The notes: generated by a model not told the origin, from the letters alone. Counted from the first letter of the stretch, positions 45,121 through 55,022 are shown. The stretch: 64,000 nt of DNA from UBA2965 sp036526135 (GCA_036526135.1 DATCZA010000018.1:1-64000), one strand, 5' to 3'. Program-made: numbers and translations.

Positions 45121-45449
45121 ACGATGGGCGGCGTCTCTGGCGTCTCCTCGGTGTCTTCGTCAACGCTCTGCACGGCATAGCGCCGGGTCGTGATCTCCCC
45201 CGCCACCACTTGCGGAAGTTCTCGGAGGAAGTCGTCCATGTGCTCGGTCTGGAAGTGAGCCATCAGCGCTTCCATGGTCTCCCATTCCTGAAAAAGCATC
45301 AGCGTGTTGGGATCGGACAGCCCCACGTAGAAGTCGTAGGAGATGCAGCCGAGCTCTGCCTGGGTTGCCTCGCTCATCCGGCGGGCGAGCTCCAGAGCGC
45401 GTTCGCGCTGATCCGGACGGATTGGGATGGTGCCGTGAACGATGATCAT
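45114..45449 (-). CDS. ABM-family putative quinol monooxygenase
   Basis: A 111-residue protein of the antibiotic biosynthesis monooxygenase fold: MIIVHGTIPIRPDQRERALELARRMSEATQAELGCISYDFYVGLSDPNTLMLFQEWETMEALMAHFQTEHM. Such small cofactor-free enzymes oxidise quinols or phenols, and some are stress-related. The ATG is clear, with no close gene partner. Confidence 0.88.
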
Positions 45450-45480
45450 CTGCCTGTTGCCGATGTTAGCAGCAGCCCGG

Positions 45481-47367
45481 TCACATCACCCCCGCTTTCT
45501 TCAAAGTCGAGGCCATCTCCGGGATGATCGCAGGATCGTCGATGGTGGAGGGAACGCTGTAGGGATTGCCATCGATCATCTTTCGCAGCACCTGCCGCAG
45601 GATCTTTCCCGAGCGCGTCTTGGGCAGACGCTCCACGACCACCGCCCGCCGGAAGTTGGCAAAAGCGCCCACCGATGCCCGAACCATCTGCACGAGCTCG
45701 GCTTCAAGCGCTTGGGGATCGACGTTGACACCGTCCTTGACCAGCACCAGACCGACGGGAACCTGGCCTTTGTCCGCATCCGCAATGCCGACCACGGCGC
45801 ACTCGGCCACCGCGGGATGCTCGGCGACCGTCTCCTCCATCTGCCCGGTGGAGAGCCGGTGGCCGGCTACGTTGATGACGTCGTCCATGCGGCCCATGAT
45901 GTAGACGTAACCTTCGTCGTCGCGATAGCCCTCGTCGCCGGTCAGGTAGAAGCCGGGATAGCGGGACCAGTAGGAATCGACGTAGCGCTGATGATCGCCC
46001 CACACCGTTGGGAAAGCGCCGGGCGGCAGGGGCTCCCTGACCACGACCGCCCCTTCCACGCCGGCTGGCACCTCGACGCCGTCTTCATCGAGAATGCGCA
46101 GGTCGTACCCCGGAACGGGGAGGGTCGGCGAGCCCGGTTTCGCGTCCTTGAGCTCCAGACCGGCCATGTTCGCACACATTGCCCAGCCCGTTTCCGTCTG
46201 CCACCAGTGGTCGATCACAGGGACGTGCAGGTGCTCGCTCAGCCAGTGATAGGTGGGCGGGTCGAGGCGCTCGCCGGCGACGAACTGGTACTTCAGGGAG
46301 GAGACGTCGTAACGATCCTTCAGCGCGCAGTCGGGGTCCTCCTTGCGAATCGCGCGAAAGGCCGTTGGCGCGACGAAGAAGCACTTCACCCGGTGATCCT
46401 GAATCACGCGCCAGAAAACGCCCGCGTCGGGGGTCCGCACGGGCTTCCCTTCGAACAGGACCGAGGTGCAGCCACGGATGAGGGGTCCGTAGACGATGTA
46501 GGAATGGCCCACCACCCAGCCGACGTCCGACGCGGCCCAGAAAACGTCGCCCGCGTCCATGCCGTAGATGGCTTCCATGCTGTAGTTCAGCGCCACCGCG
46601 TGGCCGCCGTTGTCCCGCACCACACCCTTGGGCTTTCCGGTGGTGCCCGACGTGTAAAGGACGTAGAGCGGATCGGTGGCATCGAGCGGCACGCAGCCGA
46701 CACCCTGGGCCGAGGCCTCCCAGCTGGCCCAGTCCAGATAACGCTCGCCGGAAAGATCCGCTTCTTGCTGCTCGCGCTGCAGCATCACCACGCGTTCCGG
46801 TTTGTGGACGGCAAGGGAAATGGCTTCGTCTACGAGAGGTTGATACGGGATGACGTTGGCGAACTCGATCCCGCACGACGCGCTCAGAACCACCTTAGGC
46901 TCGGCATCATCGATCCGGGTAGCGAGCTCAGGCGCGGCAAACCCGCCGAAAACCACAGAGTGAATGGCACCGATCCGCGCACAGGCCAGCATCGCAATCG
47001 CCGCCTCGGGAATCATGGGCATGTAGACGATGACACGATCGCCCCTGGACACGCCGAGGGCCGCAAGCCCACCCGCGCAGGCGGCCACCCGCTCCGTGAG
47101 CTCTGCGAAAGTGAACCGCTGGACACTGCCGGTCGCGGGCGAATCGTAGATGAGCGCGACCTGAGCCCCGCGGCCGTCCGCCACGTGCCTGTCCAGGGCC
47201 AGCCAGCAGGTGTTCGTCTTGCCGCCGTGAAACCAGCGCCAGGCGCCCGACGGCGCGCGGTCCAGTATGGTCTGCGGAAACTCGAGCCAGGGAAGCTCTG
47301 CCGCTTTTTCCCGCCAGAACCCTTCTGGATCAGAGAGCGATCGCGCGTACTCTGACGCGTAGCTCAT
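45481..47367 (-). CDS. prpE: Propionyl-CoA synthetase (PrpE-like)
   Basis: A 628-residue adenylate-forming enzyme. It begins YASEYARSLSDPEGFWREKAAELPW and carries the AMP motif VLYTSGTTGKPKGVVRD, the later YLTGDEGYRDDEGYVYIMGRMDDVI, and the C-terminal KTRSGKILRQVLRKM with the lysine that is acetylated in this family. The N-terminal WRWFHGGKTNTCWLALDRHV agrees with PrpE rather than acetyl-CoA synthetase. It activates propionate (possibly also short branched acids). The ATG is coupled to the 178-residue gene upstream by four bases, in an operon with an alpha-methylacyl-CoA racemase. Confidence 0.9.
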   Translation of the reverse strand: MSYASEYARSLSDPEGFWREKAAELPWLEFPQTILDRAPSGAWRWFHGGKTNTCWLALDRHVADGRGAQVALIYDSPATGSVQRFTFAELTERVAACAGGLAALGVSRGDRVIVYMPMIPEAAIAMLACARIGAIHSVVFGGFAAPELATRIDDAEPKVVLSASCGIEFANVIPYQPLVDEAISLAVHKPERVVMLQREQQEADLSGERYLDWASWEASAQGVGCVPLDATDPLYVLYTSGTTGKPKGVVRDNGGHAVALNYSMEAIYGMDAGDVFWAASDVGWVVGHSYIVYGPLIRGCTSVLFEGKPVRTPDAGVFWRVIQDHRVKCFFVAPTAFRAIRKEDPDCALKDRYDVSSLKYQFVAGERLDPPTYHWLSEHLHVPVIDHWWQTETGWAMCANMAGLELKDAKPGSPTLPVPGYDLRILDEDGVEVPAGVEGAVVVREPLPPGAFPTVWGDHQRYVDSYWSRYPGFYLTGDEGYRDDEGYVYIMGRMDDVINVAGHRLSTGQMEETVAEHPAVAECAVVGIADADKGQVPVGLVLVKDGVNVDPQALEAELVQMVRASVGAFANFRRAVVVERLPKTRSGKILRQVLRKMIDGNPYSVPSTIDDPAIIPEMASTLKKAGVM

Positions 47368-47900
47368 CTTCGGGCGGATCGCCGCGGTGCGGCGCGCCCG
47401 GACGCCTTGAGCAGGCTCTTGATCTTCGCGCCGCTCGGTTGCGCTGCCAGCAGGTCACGATAGGCGCGGGATCGTTTGCTGATCCCTTTGTGCAGCGCGT
47501 AGAAGTCGATGGCGCGGCGCCAGGCCTCCGTCTCGCCGTAGCGGCTGATCGAAACGGTCGTGTTGACTATCTTGTCTTCCAGGCGCGACATGACGCCGAT
47601 CTGAAATACCGGTGTCAGGGTACCGCTCTTCTCGGTCTTGAGCCGACACAGGATTCCGCGAACCTGGCCTCTGGCATCTACGCGCACCGTCCTGTCCGCT
47701 CTTTCCCGCGCCGCTTTCTGCAGATTCGCGAGTTCGGCATCGCGGGCTTCGGCCAGGGCTTTGACCGTGGCCCGCTGCGGACCTTTGATGCGCTTGCCGT
47801 CGTCCTTGAGAGAGAAATACTCCTGATAGGTCTTCCCAGCGATCTGCCTGCGCACACGGAATCCGTGAAAACGCTCCGTGTCCAGCAACTCTACCGCCAT
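47364..47900 (-). CDS. Unrecognised protein between AMACR and prpE
   Basis: A 178-residue basic protein of no family that I can name with certainty. Two similar beta-rich stretches (FHGFRVRRQIAGKTYQEYFSL near residue 11, and GTLTPVFQIGVMSRLEDKIVNTTVSISRYGETEAWRRAIDFYALHKGI) are each followed by an alpha helix, recalling the three-strand-plus-helix layout of AP2-type DNA-binding domains. The tail is very basic (SLLKASGRAAPRRSARR). DNA or RNA binding is therefore possible. It overlaps prpE by four bases and follows the racemase gene by 15, so it is translated with both. Codon use is like that of its neighbours. Confidence 0.82.
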   Translation of the reverse strand: MAVELLDTERFHGFRVRRQIAGKTYQEYFSLKDDGKRIKGPQRATVKALAEARDAELANLQKAARERADRTVRVDARGQVRGILCRLKTEKSGTLTPVFQIGVMSRLEDKIVNTTVSISRYGETEAWRRAIDFYALHKGISKRSRAYRDLLAAQPSGAKIKSLLKASGRAAPRRSARR

Positions 47901-47915
47901 CTGCCGATCCTCCGG

Positions 47916-49049
47916 TCAGTTGCCGCCGATCACGCCGTCATTCTTGAGCCCGGCGATCTCGTCTCCTGTAAATCCGCAGTCCTCCAGCACCGATACCGAG
48001 TCCTCGCCGGGTACCCGGGCACCGTGGCTGGCCGCCACCTCGGTTCGGGAGAAGCGAGGGGCCGGCGCGGGCTGGACGACGCCGTCCAGCTCGATGAAGG
48101 CGTTGCGGGCCTGGCTGTGAGGATGGTCGGGGGCTTCGAAAATGGACAGCACGGGAGCGAAGCAGACATCGCTGCCTTCCATGATTTCGCACCACTCGTC
48201 GCGCGTCTTGCTTTTGAACACCTCGGTCAGCTCACGCTTGTAGTCCGGCCATCTGGAGGCGTCCATCTGGGCGGCAAAGCGTTCCGCGTCCAGGCCTGCT
48301 TTCTCGACCAGCAGGGCGTAGAACTGGGGCTCGATGGAGCCGATGCAGACGTACTTCCCGTCCTTGGTCTCGTAGGTGTCGTAGAAGTGCGAGCCGCTGT
48401 CGAGCAGGTTGGTGCCGCGCTGGTCCTTGAACACCCCGGCAGCGCCCATGGAGAAGAACATGGCCATCAGGGCCGCCGCCCCGTCCACCATGGCCGCATC
48501 TACCACCTGCCCCTTGCCGGATTTCTGGGCTTCGAGCAGGCCGCAGACCAGGCCGTAGGCGAGCAGCATCCCGCCGCCTCCGAAATCGCCGACGAGGTTC
48601 AGCGGCGGCACCGGGCGGTCCCCCGCGTGACCGATCGCGTGAAGAGCCCCTGACAGACCGATGTAGTTGATGTCGTGCCCGGCCGCCTGAGCCAGCGGCC
48701 CTTCCTGGCCCCAGCCCGTCATGCGCCCGTAAACCAGCTTCTCGTTGCGGGCCCAGCAATCCTCGGGGCCAAGGCCGAGCCGCTCGGTCACGCCCGGGCG
48801 GAAACCCTCGAACAGCGCATCCGATTTCTCGACGATGCGCAGCACGGTTTCCGCGCCCGCCGGGCTCTTCAGGTCCACGGCGATGGAGCGTCGATTGCGG
48901 GCAAGCACGTCCTTCGGGCGGTTGGCCCCGCCGCTGATCCGGTCCACCCGGATCACCTCGGCGCCCATGTCGGACAGCATCATCCCGCAGAAAGGTCCGG
49001 GACCGATCCCAGCCAGCTCAACAATACGAAACCCGTGTAACGGCCCCAT
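47916..49049 (-). CDS. Alpha-methylacyl-CoA racemase (CaiB/BaiF family)
   Basis: A 377-residue racemase. [34 protein letters not shown] begins the fold. The catalytic histidine lies in [13 protein letters not shown] and the aspartate in [10 protein letters not shown]; the GHDINY signature separates racemases from the transferases of the family. AMACR inverts the 2-methyl centre of branched acyl-CoAs so that beta-oxidation can proceed, a step that later yields propionyl-CoA. The ATG at 49049 has AAGGTGA before it; a GTG two codons earlier is possible. The unknown 178-residue gene and prpE follow. Confidence 0.92.
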   Translation of the reverse strand: MGPLHGFRIVELAGIGPGPFCGMMLSDMGAEVIRVDRISGGANRPKDVLARNRRSIAVDLKSPAGAETVLRIVEKSDALFEGFRPGVTERLGLGPEDCWARNEKLVYGRMTGWGQEGPLAQAAGHDINYIGLSGALHAIGHAGDRPVPPLNLVGDFGGGGMLLAYGLVCGLLEAQKSGKGQVVDAAMVDGAAALMAMFFSMGAAGVFKDQRGTNLLDSGSHFYDTYETKDGKYVCIGSIEPQFYALLVEKAGLDAERFAAQMDASRWPDYKRELTEVFKSKTRDEWCEIMEGSDVCFAPVLSIFEAPDHPHSQARNAFIELDGVVQPAPAPRFSRTEVAASHGARVPGEDSVSVLEDCGFTGDEIAGLKNDGVIGGN

Positions 49050-49116
49050 GCTCACCTTCCCCCCGGTAAGAAATCAGACTATCAGCCGAGGAGTTTAGCG
49101 ATCTTTTGCGTGGGCA

Positions 49117-50946
49117 TCATCCCGCGGTGGTTCTAGCACCCGAGCCGTCCGCTTCGTCCTCGCCGGCGAACTGAATACGCGAGAAACGGGCATACAGCTC
49201 ACTGCTTTTGAGAAGCTCCTCGTGGCGCCCGCTGGCCTGGAGCCGTCCCTCGCTCAGCACGAGTATCCGATCCGCCTCGCGGACCGTGGACAGACGGTGG
49301 GCGATGACGACGATGCTGCATTGGCCCTTGAGTTCGGTGATGCTCGCCCGGATGTGCTGCTCGCTCTCGGCATCAAGCGCGCTGGTCGCCTCATCGAGCA
49401 GCAGGATCTCCGGTCGTTTCAGAAGGGCGCGGGCGATGGCCAGCCGCTGCTTCTGCCCTCCGGAGAGCCCGACGCCACCCTCGCCCACCACCGTGGCCAG
49501 GCCCTCGGGCAGAGCCTCGATGAAGGCGCTGGCATGGGCGAGCTCGAGCGCGCGGGATTTTTCGTCATCGCCCGCGTCGGGCGCGCCGTAGATCAGGTTG
49601 CTCTCTACGGTACCAGCAAAGAGCACAGGATCCTGGGGCACCAAACCCACCCGTTCACGAACGTCGGCAAGCCGTAACTCCCTCAGGTCGACGCCGTCGA
49701 GCAGAATCTGCCCGGCGTCCGGATCGTAAAAACGCTGCAGCAGATCGAACAGCGTGCTCTTTCCCACGCCCGACGGCCCCACCAGGGCGACCATCTCTCC
49801 CGGGGCCACAGCAAAGCTCAGACCGCGCAGCACGGGCGCATCCGGCCGGCTCGGATATGCAAACCCCAAGTTCCGGACCGTCAGGCGGCCACCCGGAGCA
49901 ACCGCCACCGACGGCTCCCGGGCAGCCGGCAGGACGGGCGACTCGGGATCGGTCAGGAGCGATGGCGAGTTCAGCAGCTCCACGAGGCGCTCCATGGCAC
50001 CGGCAGCTCGCTGCAGGTCGCTGTAGACCTCGCTGATGGCACCGACCGAGCCTGCGACGATGAAGGCATAGAAGATGAAGGCGGCAAGCTCTCCGGGCGA
50101 GGTCTGGCCGGCGAGCACGTCCCGCCCCCCCACCCAGAGCATGGTCGCGATGGCCCCGAGCACCAGCATCATGACCAGGGCGACCAGCCACGAGCGCTGC
50201 AGGATACGGCGGACGGCAACCTGAAAAGCCCGCTCCACCCGCTGCCGGAACGCTTCGATGTCCAGCCCTTCGTGATTGAAGGACTGAACGATCTTGATGT
50301 TGCGCAGCGACTCGCCGGCAAAGCTTCCCACCTCGGCAAGGGTGTCCTGGCTGTCGCGCGACAGCGCCCGCACGCGCCGGCCGAACAGGATCACCGGGGC
50401 CACCACGAAGGGCACGCTGGCCACCACGATCAGCGAGAGCTTCGGATTGGTCACGAACAGGAGCACCAGCCCGCCGACGAACATCAGGACATTGCGCAGG
50501 GCGATGGAGACGGACGATCCGATGACGGTCTGCAGCACGGTCGTGTCGGTGGTGATCCGCGACTGGATCTCGGTGGGCAGATTCGTCTCGAAGAAACCTG
50601 GATGAAGGCGGATGAGATGAGCGAAGACCGCCTGGCGGATGTCCGCGCTGACGCGCTCTCCCACCCAGGAGACGAAGTAGAAACGCAGAAACGTCCCGGC
50701 CGTGAGAACCACCATGAGAACGGCGAAAATCGATATGCTCTGCACGAGCACGGCGGCCGATCCGCTGCCCAGGCCTTCGTCGATGACCAGGCGCATCCCC
50801 TGGCCTATGGAAAGCGTCACGCCCGCCGTCACGACGAGGGCAATGCTCGCGAATACCACCTGGCGAACATACGGGCGCAGAAAGCCCAGAGCGGGCAGCA
50901 GCCGCGTCAGCTCCCGTGATGCCTGTCTGTCGAGTCCGTCCTCCAT
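49117..50946 (-). CDS. ABC transporter, MsbA-type half exporter
   Basis: A 609-residue fused transporter with about six transmembrane segments in the first 320 residues (QVVFASIALVVTAGVTLSIGQG; ALVVLSIFAVLMVVLTAG region; FVGGLVLLFVTNPKLSLIVVASVPFVVAPVILFG) and one nucleotide-binding domain. Walker A is GPSGVGKS at 390-397, the signature LSGGQKQRLAIARALLKRP and Walker B ILLLDEATSALD follow. It acts as a homodimer; lipid, lipid A or drug export are the usual roles. No partner gene shows the substrate. Confidence 0.92.
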   Translation of the reverse strand: MEDGLDRQASRELTRLLPALGFLRPYVRQVVFASIALVVTAGVTLSIGQGMRLVIDEGLGSGSAAVLVQSISIFAVLMVVLTAGTFLRFYFVSWVGERVSADIRQAVFAHLIRLHPGFFETNLPTEIQSRITTDTTVLQTVIGSSVSIALRNVLMFVGGLVLLFVTNPKLSLIVVASVPFVVAPVILFGRRVRALSRDSQDTLAEVGSFAGESLRNIKIVQSFNHEGLDIEAFRQRVERAFQVAVRRILQRSWLVALVMMLVLGAIATMLWVGGRDVLAGQTSPGELAAFIFYAFIVAGSVGAISEVYSDLQRAAGAMERLVELLNSPSLLTDPESPVLPAAREPSVAVAPGGRLTVRNLGFAYPSRPDAPVLRGLSFAVAPGEMVALVGPSGVGKSTLFDLLQRFYDPDAGQILLDGVDLRELRLADVRERVGLVPQDPVLFAGTVESNLIYGAPDAGDDEKSRALELAHASAFIEALPEGLATVVGEGGVGLSGGQKQRLAIARALLKRPEILLLDEATSALDAESEQHIRASITELKGQCSIVVIAHRLSTVREADRILVLSEGRLQASGRHEELLKSSELYARFSRIQFAGEDEADGSGARTTAG

Positions 50947-51079
50947 GGCCGTAGTATCTCACCTGCAGGGCCGCGAACGTAGGGCCGCCGCGTTGACCGA
51001 CCCTGGCGAGAGAAACGGAGATTGCTTTCCCCCCGAGATCTTGTTTAGCTGCCGCGGAGCTCGCCCGTCGGGAAATACG

Positions 51080-51733
51080 GTGACTGATCTGCTGGACTGC
51101 GTCGAGATCGACCCGGGCGGAACCGCCGGTTCGGTGATATGGCTGCACGGGCTGGGCGCCGACGCGCACGACTTCGAACCAGTGGTGCCCCTGCTGCCGC
51201 TGAACCGGCCGCTGCGCTTCGTGTTCCCCAACGCGCCCGTTCGCCCGGTCACCATCAATGCCGGCATGGAAATGCGCGCCTGGTACGACATCGATCCCGG
51301 GAACCCGCTGTCCGGCGATTCGGACATTCAATCCTCGGCCAAGGCGATCGCGGGGCTGGTAGAGCGCGAGCACGACCGCGGCGTGCCATACGATGGCATC
51401 ACGCTCGCGGGGTTTTCCCAGGGGGGCGTCATCGCGCTGGAGCTGGGCCTGTCGTTCCCCCACAGGCTGGCCGGGATCATGGCACTCTCCACCTACGTGC
51501 CCGATCACGAGCACCTGGTGGATCGGATCGGGTTCGCCAACGTGGACGCCCCCATCTTCATGGCACACGGCATTGGAGATCCGATGATCCCCATCACCCG
51601 TGCGATCACCTCGCGGGAGGCGCTGCTGGCGATGAACTATGAGGTCGAGTGGCACGAGTACGGCATGGGCCACCAGGTGTGCCCGGAGGAGATCGCCGAC
51701 ATCGGCACGTGGCTGAACACCATCTACCGCTGA
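51080..51733 (+). CDS. Carboxylesterase/phospholipase, alpha/beta-hydrolase family
   Basis: A 217-residue hydrolase of the acyl-protein-thioesterase-like carboxylesterase group: VIWLHGLGADAHDF as oxyanion loop, FVFPNAPVRPVTIN, nucleophile S113 in GFSQGG, D167 in HGIGDPMIP, and H198 in GMGHQV. It hydrolyses short esters or lysophospholipids. The GTG at 51080 is the likely start because the fold begins within 20 residues and upstream in-frame codons lie in the divergent ABC gene's leader. Confidence 0.9.
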   Translation: MTDLLDCVEIDPGGTAGSVIWLHGLGADAHDFEPVVPLLPLNRPLRFVFPNAPVRPVTINAGMEMRAWYDIDPGNPLSGDSDIQSSAKAIAGLVEREHDRGVPYDGITLAGFSQGGVIALELGLSFPHRLAGIMALSTYVPDHEHLVDRIGFANVDAPIFMAHGIGDPMIPITRAITSREALLAMNYEVEWHEYGMGHQVCPEEIADIGTWLNTIYR

Positions 51734-51830
51734 TGCGTCGGGAAAGAGCGAGAACTCGGGTGGCCCTAAGGCGCACCCGCGAATTCAGTAACGGCCGCGA
51801 GGATCGAGCGGAGATAGAGTGGAGATAGAC

Positions 51831-52607
51831 ATGGGACTGTTCGAGCTGTACGGGGTCGCCGCACTGACCGTATGGGTGATGGTCACGACACTGTGGGCCG
51901 TCAGCGTGCCGACCAAGGACGCAAGCATCATCGACATGTTCTGGGGGCCGCTGTTCGTGGCCATAGCCTGGGTGCTGCTGCCCGTCTACGGTGGCGGTGT
52001 GCAGGCCAAGCCTTACCTGGTCATGCTGCTCGTCACCCTGTGGGGCCTTCGGCTGGCCTATCACCTGATCGGTCGCAATCTCGCCGCCGGCGAGGACGTC
52101 CGCTATGCCCGATGGCGAGCGTCAGGCGGACCGAAGTGGTGGCTGAGAACCTACCACCGAATCTTCCTCCTGCAGGGATTTCTCGCCCTGCTCGTCGCCA
52201 CGCCCATCCTCGCCAGCTTCTACGCACCCCGGGACCTGACGCTGCTGAACCTCGCCGGCGTCCTGATCTGGGCCGCCGGTTTCGTCTTCGAGCTCGTCGC
52301 CGACGTTCAGCTCAGCCGATTCAAGGCAGATCCTGCCAACCGGGGCCAGCTGCTCAACACGGGCCTGTGGGGCCTGTCCCGCCACCCCAACTACTTCGGC
52401 GACGCGTTGCAGTGGTGGGGTCTGTCCATCGTCGCGCTGTCGGGCGCCGCGTGGTGGGCGCTGCTCGGCCCTGTGGTCATGACCATGATATTTCTCGTGC
52501 TCACCGCCGACATTCTCGAGCAAGGGATGTCTCGCCGGCATCCCGATTACGAGGAGTACGTATCCAACACGCCCAAGTTCGTTCCCCGGCTCCCCGGCCG
52601 CGATTGA
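51831..52607 (+). CDS. DUF1295 membrane protein (steroid 5-alpha-reductase-like)
   Basis: A 258-residue membrane protein with six or seven hydrophobic segments. The C-terminal LLNTGLWGLSRHPNYFGDALQWWGLSIVAL is the DUF1295 signature, shared with steroid 5-alpha-reductase and isoprenylcysteine methyltransferase folds, and it ends ILEQGMSRRHPDYEEYVSNTPKFVPRLPG. The ATG at 51831 has GGAG close before it; the GTG at 51819 is an alternative. Function unknown; NAD(P)H reduction of a lipid double bond is a family-level guess. Confidence 0.87.
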   Translation: MGLFELYGVAALTVWVMVTTLWAVSVPTKDASIIDMFWGPLFVAIAWVLLPVYGGGVQAKPYLVMLLVTLWGLRLAYHLIGRNLAAGEDVRYARWRASGGPKWWLRTYHRIFLLQGFLALLVATPILASFYAPRDLTLLNLAGVLIWAAGFVFELVADVQLSRFKADPANRGQLLNTGLWGLSRHPNYFGDALQWWGLSIVALSGAAWWALLGPVVMTMIFLVLTADILEQGMSRRHPDYEEYVSNTPKFVPRLPGRD

Positions 52608-52758
52608 CCCGGGGATCCGCGGGGGGCACAGACGGGCAAACGGGTGCCGGAACAGCCGAGGGGCCATCTTTTCCGTCGCGCCGCTGTGACATCGGGCCGA
52701 TATTGCCTAAAATCGCGCGCCCCTAAGAAACAACCCCGCGGGGAAGGACCTCGGCACC

Positions 52759-53706
52759 ATGATCAGGGTATTCATCGACGGACAGGCCGGCACCACGGGC
52801 CTCGAGATCGTCCAGCGCCTGGCGGCGCGCGACGACGTCGAGTTGCTGGAGATCGATCCCGCCGAGCGCAAATCACCCGCGGCCCGACAGCGGCTGTTCG
52901 ACTCTGCCGACGTTGCCGTCCTGTGCCTGCCCGACGACGCGGCGCGCGAGGCCGCAGTTCTGGCGGACGGCCGCTGCCGCATCATCGACGCCAGCACGGC
53001 CCACCGGATTCAGGAGGGATGGTGCTACGGTCTGCCTGAGCTAGGATCCAACCAACGCCAGGCCCTTGCCGCGGCAGAAAGGGTCGCCAATCCCGGTTGC
53101 TATCCCCAGGGCTTCATCCTCATGATCCGCCCCCTCATCGGCGCAGGCCTGCTGGACCCTGAGCAGCCCCTGGCCGTGCAGGCGCTTTCCGGCTATTCCG
53201 GGGGAGGGCGCACGCTCATCGAGGCTCGCAGGGCCTTCGGTTCCCAAGAGGCCGAGCGCCGCAATACCGAGCCCTATGCTTTGTCGCTCAAGCACAAGCA
53301 CGTCCCCGAGATGCAGGCTTACTCGGGAACGAAGATCGCCCCGCTGTTTACGCCGTCGGTGGGCCAGTTCTACCAGGGCATGCTGGTTGGGGTCCCGTTG
53401 TTTTGCAGCCAACTCCGCAAGGGCGCAGACTATGACGGCATTTATCACATCCTCGAGGAAGCCTACGCCTTGGAACCTTTCGTCGACGTGCTTGAGCCCG
53501 GTGCGGAGACCGCCCTGACGGACGGTTTTCTCAACGCCACCGCCTGCAACGGCACCAACCGGCTCGAGATCATGCTGTTCGGGCACTCGGAGCAGCTGCT
53601 GCTGATGGCGCGGTACGACAATCTCGGCAAAGGGGCCGCCGGGGCCGCGGTTCAGAACCTGAACCTCATGATGGGGATCGACGAGACCACGGGCCTGACA
53701 TCATGA
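52759..53706 (+). CDS. argC: N-acetyl-gamma-glutamyl-phosphate reductase, type 2
   Basis: ArgC reduces N-acetylglutamyl phosphate to the semialdehyde in arginine synthesis. The 315-residue protein is of the short type 2: MIRVFIDGQAGTTGLEIVQRLA binds NADP, the catalytic cysteine is in ANPGCYPQGF, and HVPEMQAYSG with LLMARYDNLGKGAAGAAVQNLNLMMG concludes it. GGAAGGA lies before the ATG. The aminotransferase gene overlaps the stop by four bases. Confidence 0.95.
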   Translation: MIRVFIDGQAGTTGLEIVQRLAARDDVELLEIDPAERKSPAARQRLFDSADVAVLCLPDDAAREAAVLADGRCRIIDASTAHRIQEGWCYGLPELGSNQRQALAAAERVANPGCYPQGFILMIRPLIGAGLLDPEQPLAVQALSGYSGGGRTLIEARRAFGSQEAERRNTEPYALSLKHKHVPEMQAYSGTKIAPLFTPSVGQFYQGMLVGVPLFCSQLRKGADYDGIYHILEEAYALEPFVDVLEPGAETALTDGFLNATACNGTNRLEIMLFGHSEQLLLMARYDNLGKGAAGAAVQNLNLMMGIDETTGLTS

Positions 53707-55022
53707 CGACGGCACGAGCCATCGCCGCGCTTTCCGACCCCGAGCTCGCAGCGCTGAAGGCCGAGCTGTCCCGGGAGCTGGAACTCCAGGCCGGGAACCG
53801 TCTGTCGCTGGATCTCACGCGCGGGAAGCCGGCCGCGGATCAGCTCGACCTGAGCGCGGGCCTGGACGATGCCATCGCGGGCAACTACATCGCTTCGGAC
53901 GGAACGGACTCGCGCAACTACGGCGCTCTCACTGGCCTGGGTGAAGCCAGGGAACTCGGCGCAGAGATCATGGAGGCCGACCCCGGGGACATCATCTGCT
54001 GGGGGAACTCGAGCCTGCAGCTCATGCACATCTGCGTCGATCTGGCTCTGAATCAGGGCCTGTGGGGCGACGGGAGGCGATGGCGGCGCGACGCAAATCC
54101 CAAGGTGCTGACCCCGGTTCCCGGCTACGACCGCCACTTCACCATCTGCGAAGCGGCCGGTATCGACATGGTCAACGTGCCCATGACGGATACGGGTCCG
54201 GACATGGACGCCGTTCGAAGGGCAACCGAGGATGCGTCGGTGAAGGGCATCTGGTGCGTGCCTAAGTATTCCAATCCCTCGGGGTGCATCTACTCACCGG
54301 AGTGCGTGGACGCGCTGGCCCGGCTGCCGGCGGATGCGGCGGCGGACGATTTTCTGATCCTGTGGGACAATGCTTACGCCGTGCACGACTTCGAATTTCC
54401 GCGGGCGCCTCTGGCCTCCCTGCTCGATCTCGCGCGCAAGCATGGCACGGCCGATCACGTGATCATGTTCGCCTCCACATCCAAGATCACCTACCCTAGC
54501 GCGGGTCTGGCCTTCCTGGCTGCCGACGCCAAGGTGCGAAAGACGGTGGAGAAGCGCCTCGGCACGGCGAGCATAGGCCCGGACAAGGTCAATCAGCTGC
54601 GCCACGCGCGGTTCCTCGGCGGCCGGGTGGAGGCCCACATGGCCGGGCACGCGGCGCTGGTGAAGCCGAAATTCGACCTGGTCGAAAGCAAGTTGCGCGA
54701 AGGTCTGGCGGGCTTGGAAATCGCAAGCTGGACCACGCCGGCGGGCGGATATTTCGTGTCTCTGGACACACGACCCGGCCTGGCGAAAAAGGTGGGCGAG
54801 CTGGCAGCCCAGGCCGGATTGACGATCACCAAGCCCGGCGCAACGTTTCCCTACGGCCGGGATCCCGAGGACCGCAACCTGCGGATCGCGCCCACGTTTG
54901 CAAGCCTCGCGGATCTCAACGTCGCGATGGAGTTGCTCGTCGTTTGCGTCAAGCTCGCCGCCGTCGGCGCGGAGATCCATCAACGGACCGACACAGGAGG
55001 AGCACAAAAAGCTCATGAGTAA
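53703..55022 (+). CDS. MocR-type (class Ic) aspartate/alanine aminotransferase
   Basis: A 439-residue PLP enzyme: LSLDLTRGKPAADQLDLSAGLD at the start, GALTGLGEARELGAEIM, the cofactor contacts LILWDNAYAVHDFEF, and the PLP lysine in FASTSKITYPSAGLAF. This belongs to the group of type Ic aspartate aminotransferases (Aminotran_MocR). It follows argC with a four-base overlap, but a role in arginine synthesis is not implied. The stop overlaps the helicase start by eight bases. Confidence 0.9.
   Translation: MTTARAIAALSDPELAALKAELSRELELQAGNRLSLDLTRGKPAADQLDLSAGLDDAIAGNYIASDGTDSRNYGALTGLGEARELGAEIMEADPGDIICWGNSSLQLMHICVDLALNQGLWGDGRRWRRDANPKVLTPVPGYDRHFTICEAAGIDMVNVPMTDTGPDMDAVRRATEDASVKGIWCVPKYSNPSGCIYSPECVDALARLPADAAADDFLILWDNAYAVHDFEFPRAPLASLLDLARKHGTADHVIMFASTSKITYPSAGLAFLAADAKVRKTVEKRLGTASIGPDKVNQLRHARFLGGRVEAHMAGHAALVKPKFDLVESKLREGLAGLEIASWTTPAGGYFVSLDTRPGLAKKVGELAAQAGLTITKPGATFPYGRDPEDRNLRIAPTFASLADLNVAMELLVVCVKLAAVGAEIHQRTDTGGAQKAHE

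Noticed and set aside
45442..47355. 637-codon plus-strand frame
   Set aside because: It is antisense to prpE, which has clear adenylate-forming motifs.
49655..51673. 672-codon minus-strand frame
   Set aside because: It runs over the ABC transporter in another frame and over the divergent esterase; there is no domain in it.
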